A DNA stretch of 39,123 bases from Rhodopirellula sp. GTDB lineage: Bacteria; Planctomycetota; Planctomycetia; Pirellulales; Pirellulaceae. The notes beneath the pieces are model-generated. The model made no database searches and had not been told where the DNA came from. It saw only the letters and a list, made by a program, of their open reading frames with translations. Positions 35,588 to 39,123 of this stretch are shown in pieces (positions within the stretch are counted from its first letter, which is position 1; each line of letters opens with the position of its first letter). The stretch lies in NCBI GenBank assembly GCA_002689655.1, contig NZHC01000062.1, forward strand, positions 144,292 to 183,414, in the 5' to 3' direction. Made by a program: the position numbers and the translations under genes.

Positions 35588-37728
35588 ATCTTGTTCCGGC
35601 TCTGACAAACCCGCTCGCCCTGGCAACCTTGGCACTCATCCCCGTCGGGATCATTGTCCTTTACTTCCTGAAGCTGAAACGAGAGCCGGTGGAGGTCCCA
35701 AGTACTTATCTATGGGCAAAGACCATCGAAGATCTGCATGTCAATAGCCTGCTCCAACGCCTTCGGCGTAGCTTGCTGCTCCTGCTTCAGCTCTTGGCCG
35801 TATTCATTGCTTTCATTGCATTATTACGTCCCGGCTACCGTGGAGAATCGCAGGGTCAAGCCAGGACCGTATTCTTGCTTGACAATTCCGCGAGCATGCA
35901 AACCGTCGACCGCAATGAGACTGTAAGCCGATTCGAAAAAGCAAAGCAACTGATCCTCGAAAAGATCGAAGCGATGAGCGACAGCGATTCGGCGATGCTA
36001 ATCTCGTTTAATGATCGGTCTGAAACCGTACAAGCATTCACAACCGACCGCGCTCGATTACGTGATTCGTTGGAACGTGTCATGATCACGAACCACAGCA
36101 CTGACATCCTCGGTGCCCTGAAGGCTGCTGATGGACTCGCTAACCCAAGACGTTCCAGTGAGATTGCTGATGTCAAAGATGTTCAGGTTGCTGATGCACA
36201 ACCCGCGGACCTGCTGATCTACAGTGACGGACGTTTCCAAACCGTCACGGAGTTCAGCCTTGGCAACTTGAAAGCAGAATACATCGCCATCGGCACCAGT
36301 GATGTTGAGAATCTGGCTGTAACCGCATTCTCGACAGAAAGGAACGCAGAGCGTCCATCGGAGGTACAAGCGTTCGCGACCATAGAAAACTTCGGGAAGT
36401 CATCTGTTTCCACGACAGCCACGCTCTCCATGAACGAACAGTTTCTGGATGCCGCAGCGGTTCAACTCGATGCTGGGGAACAAACAGGCCTCAGCTTCCT
36501 GATCGAAACCGAGGACGCAGCGACCTTGAGCCTGGCTCTTGACCATGAAGATGATCTTGAGATTGACAACATCGCCTACACTGGTCTGAGTCCACTTCGA
36601 AATGTTTCCATTCTTGTGATCACCCCAGGGAACACGCCTCTCAAAGTGGGGCTGGAAACGGAAAAAACCGCAAAAATCTGCACCACGAGTTTTCTTTCAC
36701 CGTCTTACCTGCAGACAGACGAGTACAGAAAAAGAGCCGCTGACGGTGTCGATGACCTGATCATCTATGACACTTGCTCGCCCAACGAAATGCCAGCGAC
36801 CAATACCTTTTTCATCGGCGCGCTTCCTCCGCCCATGTTGGTAACGAATAGCGAGAATCCTAACCCTCCACCCACTGCAAGCGAGTCAAACACAGCTCAA
36901 CCGACACCACCGACCCAGCCACCTGCCCCTGCCCCTGAAAACTCAAGTGCAACAGTTCCTCCTGTTGAAGGATCAGACGCTGATGCCGCTACCAGCCCTA
37001 ACACGATTTGGAGATGGGCCACCCCGGAATCCTCGGTGTCGTTAATCGATATCGAGCGTACTCATCCCTTGATGCGGTACCTCGAATTGTTCTCACTGCT
37101 GATTTTCAGCGGTCGCGGAATTGATGGGCCCCCGGGCACCGTCGAACTGGTGGGAGCTGATGTGGGCGCGGTTTTAGCGATTGCACCGCGGGCCGGATTT
37201 CAGGATATGGTGCTCGGTTTTGAAATCATCTCGCGTGACGATGATGGCAACCCCGTCACCAACACGAACTGGTATGCAGAACGTTCTTGGCCTGTGTTTT
37301 TATTGAACGTGCTTCGCCATCTGGCAGGTGCGGCCGATGTGACGGGCGCGCCAAGTTACCGTCCCGGTGAAACCGTACGGGTGCGACTGGAAAATGCGAT
37401 CACATCTCCGACAGTCACCCGTGTCGGGGGCGCGCCTGTTGACGTGACCTCAGGCCCTGGCGGAACCTTGGAGATCATTGCAACTGAAATTCCCGGGAAT
37501 TATCGGGTTGAGGACGAGTCAAACCTTGCAGATCTTTACGCGATCAATTTATTTGATCCTCAAGAAAGCGCGATCGCAACCGTCAAGGAAATCGATATCG
37601 GGTACGAGTCTGTCATATCAGCCGACACCACGATCGACCAACGGCAGGAATTCTGGCGTTGGGCATTGATGGCGATGCTGGGTCTGATTGCTGCCGAGTG
37701 GTGGGTCTACAGCCGCCGCGTTGCCTAA
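35584..37728 (+). CDS. BatA-type VWA membrane protein
   Basis: The 714-aa protein begins with a BatA-type N-terminal region (LVPALTNPLALATLALIP, then LYFLKLKREPVEVPST), a second TM helix (LLLLLQLLAVFIAFIALL) and a VWA domain with MIDAS DNSASM (Asp100, Ser102, Ser104) and LLIYSDGRF. After further beta domains comes a Pro/Thr-rich linker (~residues 425-460), a glutamine-amidotransferase-like segment common in this family, and a C-terminal TM helix (WALMAMLGLIAAEWWVY). It is the partner of the DUF58 gene (ATGA overlap). Confidence 0.9.
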   Translation: MNLVPALTNPLALATLALIPVGIIVLYFLKLKREPVEVPSTYLWAKTIEDLHVNSLLQRLRRSLLLLLQLLAVFIAFIALLRPGYRGESQGQARTVFLLDNSASMQTVDRNETVSRFEKAKQLILEKIEAMSDSDSAMLISFNDRSETVQAFTTDRARLRDSLERVMITNHSTDILGALKAADGLANPRRSSEIADVKDVQVADAQPADLLIYSDGRFQTVTEFSLGNLKAEYIAIGTSDVENLAVTAFSTERNAERPSEVQAFATIENFGKSSVSTTATLSMNEQFLDAAAVQLDAGEQTGLSFLIETEDAATLSLALDHEDDLEIDNIAYTGLSPLRNVSILVITPGNTPLKVGLETEKTAKICTTSFLSPSYLQTDEYRKRAADGVDDLIIYDTCSPNEMPATNTFFIGALPPPMLVTNSENPNPPPTASESNTAQPTPPTQPPAPAPENSSATVPPVEGSDADAATSPNTIWRWATPESSVSLIDIERTHPLMRYLELFSLLIFSGRGIDGPPGTVELVGADVGAVLAIAPRAGFQDMVLGFEIISRDDDGNPVTNTNWYAERSWPVFLLNVLRHLAGAADVTGAPSYRPGETVRVRLENAITSPTVTRVGGAPVDVTSGPGGTLEIIATEIPGNYRVEDESNLADLYAINLFDPQESAIATVKEIDIGYESVISADTTIDQRQEFWRWALMAMLGLIAAEWWVYSRRVA

Positions 37729-37759
37729 GGGGCATTGCTGGTCGACTCAAACACTCCGA

Positions 37760-38266
37760 TTACGAGGAGGAGAGGTCAGCATCATCTTCAAGATCGCCCT
37801 CGGTGATCAGAGTGAACCCTTTTTCATCCAGAGTCGCCATCGCCGTTTCGATATTTTCCACCATGATGGCAACCGCTGGTGCACCGTTCGGCCTAACAAT
37901 CAGGGGATAGGCTTGAATGATATTCAGCTCGGCTTGCAGCAGCGCGGTGCAAACTCTCAGAAGCGGTTGCGCACCCTCAGGTAGCTGAACCCCGACTAAA
38001 TCTGTTTCGATCATTGCCAATCCGCTGCGTTCCAAAATATCGCGTCCACGATCTGCATCGCTCACCAAAAAACGCACGAAAGCACACTCAGCAGCATCAC
38101 TAATGGACAAGGCACAGATACGAATCCCTGTCCCCTCAAATCGCCTCACTACCTCCAACAATTGCCCTACACGATTCTCCAAGAAAATAGTGAACTGTCT
38201 GATTGCCGGAAAATTGCGGCCCCGCATTGTCTGAAATGCCGTTCCTGCGTCGTCCCCAATGTTCAT
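37760..38266 (-). CDS. ACT-domain amino-acid-binding protein
   Basis: The protein (168 aa from ATG 38266) carries ACT-like repeats: FPAIRQFTIFLENRVGQLLE, VRRFEGTGIRICALSISD and CAFVRFLVSD, then a second unit QPLLRVCTALLQAELNII with AVAIMVENIETAM. ACT domains bind amino acids and regulate metabolic enzymes; no catalytic domain is attached. The start is uncertain: ATG 38227 is also possible and a TTG exists at 38329. It is convergent with the VWA gene, separated by ~30 bp. Confidence 0.8.
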   Translation of the reverse strand: MNIGDDAGTAFQTMRGRNFPAIRQFTIFLENRVGQLLEVVRRFEGTGIRICALSISDAAECAFVRFLVSDADRGRDILERSGLAMIETDLVGVQLPEGAQPLLRVCTALLQAELNIIQAYPLIVRPNGAPAVAIMVENIETAMATLDEKGFTLITEGDLEDDADLSSS

Positions 38267-38609
38267 CTGTGTCTCGTCGTGTGCTGCAAGAAAACCTGAA
38301 CCGATCGTCGGGTTCGAGGGTGTTAACAATTCGCATGGTCACAATCCTAGGGCCGATTAAAAGATCGGATTCCCAAGCGTCATCTTCGAGGATCGGCCAA
38401 CGAAGTACCTCGCCTCACTCTTTTTGGGCGACTGTCGCGGTGATTTTCAACACAAAGCGTTCAACAGGCCGGAGATACCGAAAATCCCGAATGCAGGGTG
38501 CCAAACCGTCTTATGCGTCAAACACGGGTTCGGCAACAGATCCTATTCAACCACTTCATCCGTTAAACTCTTCACGAAGACTCGTTCCCCGACAATGAAC
38601 TGAAGCCGC

Positions 38610-39017
38610 ATGTCAACAACATTGCCCTCGCCCATCGCCCGCCACCAACTGTCGCTACGTGTGAGTTATCACGAAACCGATGGTCAGCGTCGCGTGCACC
38701 ACGGCAACTACCTGAATTATTTTGAGCGTGGACGCGTCGAAATGTTGCGAGCCATGGGCACAAGCTACCGGGAACTTGAGAATACAGGCCTGATGCTAGT
38801 GGTAACTGACTTAAATGTGAAATATCACTGCGCGGCACAATTTGACGATACCCTTCTTGTGACCACCAACCTGATGGAAATTCGAAAAGTGCGACTCACC
38901 CATCACTATCAGATCCATCGGGCGGATGAACTGATCGTGGCTGCCGAGTCGATCATTGCTTGCGTTGATAAAACCGGACGCCCAAGACGCCTGCCACAAA
39001 CGTTACTCGACCTGTAA
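38610..39017 (+). CDS. Hotdog-fold (YbgC/FadM-like) acyl-CoA thioesterase
   Basis: The 135-aa protein shows the 4HBT motif RVSYHETDGQRRVHHGNYLN with the catalytic Asp of the TD pair, then YFERGRVEMLRA. The C-terminal strand has VAAESIIACVDKTGRPRRLP. Members hydrolyse acyl-CoA thioesters in the cytoplasm; the acyl chain is unknown. The ~340-bp region upstream (38267-38609) shows no gene. Confidence 0.93.
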   Translation: MSTTLPSPIARHQLSLRVSYHETDGQRRVHHGNYLNYFERGRVEMLRAMGTSYRELENTGLMLVVTDLNVKYHCAAQFDDTLLVTTNLMEIRKVRLTHHYQIHRADELIVAAESIIACVDKTGRPRRLPQTLLDL

Positions 39018-39032
39018 ACGAACGTTTCGCGG

Positions 39033-39105
39033 CTCGAACTCTGCCACCCGTCTCGAACTCTGCCACCCGTCTCGAACTCTGCCACCCGTCTCGAACTCTG
39101 CCACC
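39033..39105. repeat. 19-bp tandem repeat at the window end
   Basis: CTCGAACTCTGCCACCCGT occurs three times exactly (39033-39089) and a fourth time for 16 bases (39090-39105). It lies 15 bp after the thioesterase stop. It is not spaced like a CRISPR and encodes no obvious protein; it may continue past the window. Confidence 0.95.
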
Positions 39106-39123
39106 AATTTCGAAAACCAAGGC

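Noticed and set aside
39033-39105. CRISPR array at the window end
   Set aside because: 19-bp units lie directly head to tail with no spacers.

Overview
The window reads like a chromosomal segment of a planctomycete of the Pirellulaceae / Rhodopirellula type. The evidence is a twin-arginine Gfo/Idh/MocA oxidoreductase, an SGNH hydrolase fused to a DUF1080-type domain, a sulfatase, a prepilin of the DUF1559 style, a leucine-rich-repeat lipoprotein, a DUF58 plus von Willebrand pair, many weak or absent Shine-Dalgarno sites, and short genes set in generous intergenic DNA. This assignment is inference from gene content; no rRNA or tRNA gene was recognised. 

Region 1 (1-4522) is a selenocysteine locus. 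It holds the 3' part of selA, a selD fused to an N-terminal FAD/NAD(P)H oxidoreductase and overlapping selA by ATGA, and, convergent to them, a secreted thioredoxin-like gene interrupted by one in-frame TGA. Reading through the TGA gives a Cys-Thr-Sec motif and one continuous 391-residue protein, and a bacterial SECIS-like hairpin follows the UGA. This is the most exciting item here: a probable selenoprotein beside its own selenium machinery.

Region 2 (4886-16842) carries housekeeping genes: the oxidoreductase, an LRR lipoprotein, leuS, an SGNH/DUF1080 protein, and the translation cluster rpsB-tsf-pyrH-frr on the minus strand with clear terminators after tsf and frr. Region 3 (17970-23545) is a tight plus-strand operon of three divergent GspF-like membrane proteins followed by four prepilin-like proteins. 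No assembly ATPase, secretin or prepilin peptidase is in sight. It looks like a lineage-specific pseudopilus or secretion platform. 

Region 4 (23919-30648) holds a DUF2892 membrane protein, aroA, a small membrane protein, a degenerate nucleotidyltransferase-fold protein, a small lipoprotein, and pdxA overlapping a large polytopic membrane protein. Two of the genes, aroA and the polytopic protein, contain in-frame 15-bp tandem repeats that encode A-S-V-x-x pentapeptides. Region 5 (31347-39123) holds a secreted C25 (gingipain/caspase-fold) peptidase, a sulfatase, a DUF58 plus BatA-like VWA pair without an adjacent MoxR, an ACT-domain protein, a hotdog thioesterase and a terminal 19-bp tandem repeat.
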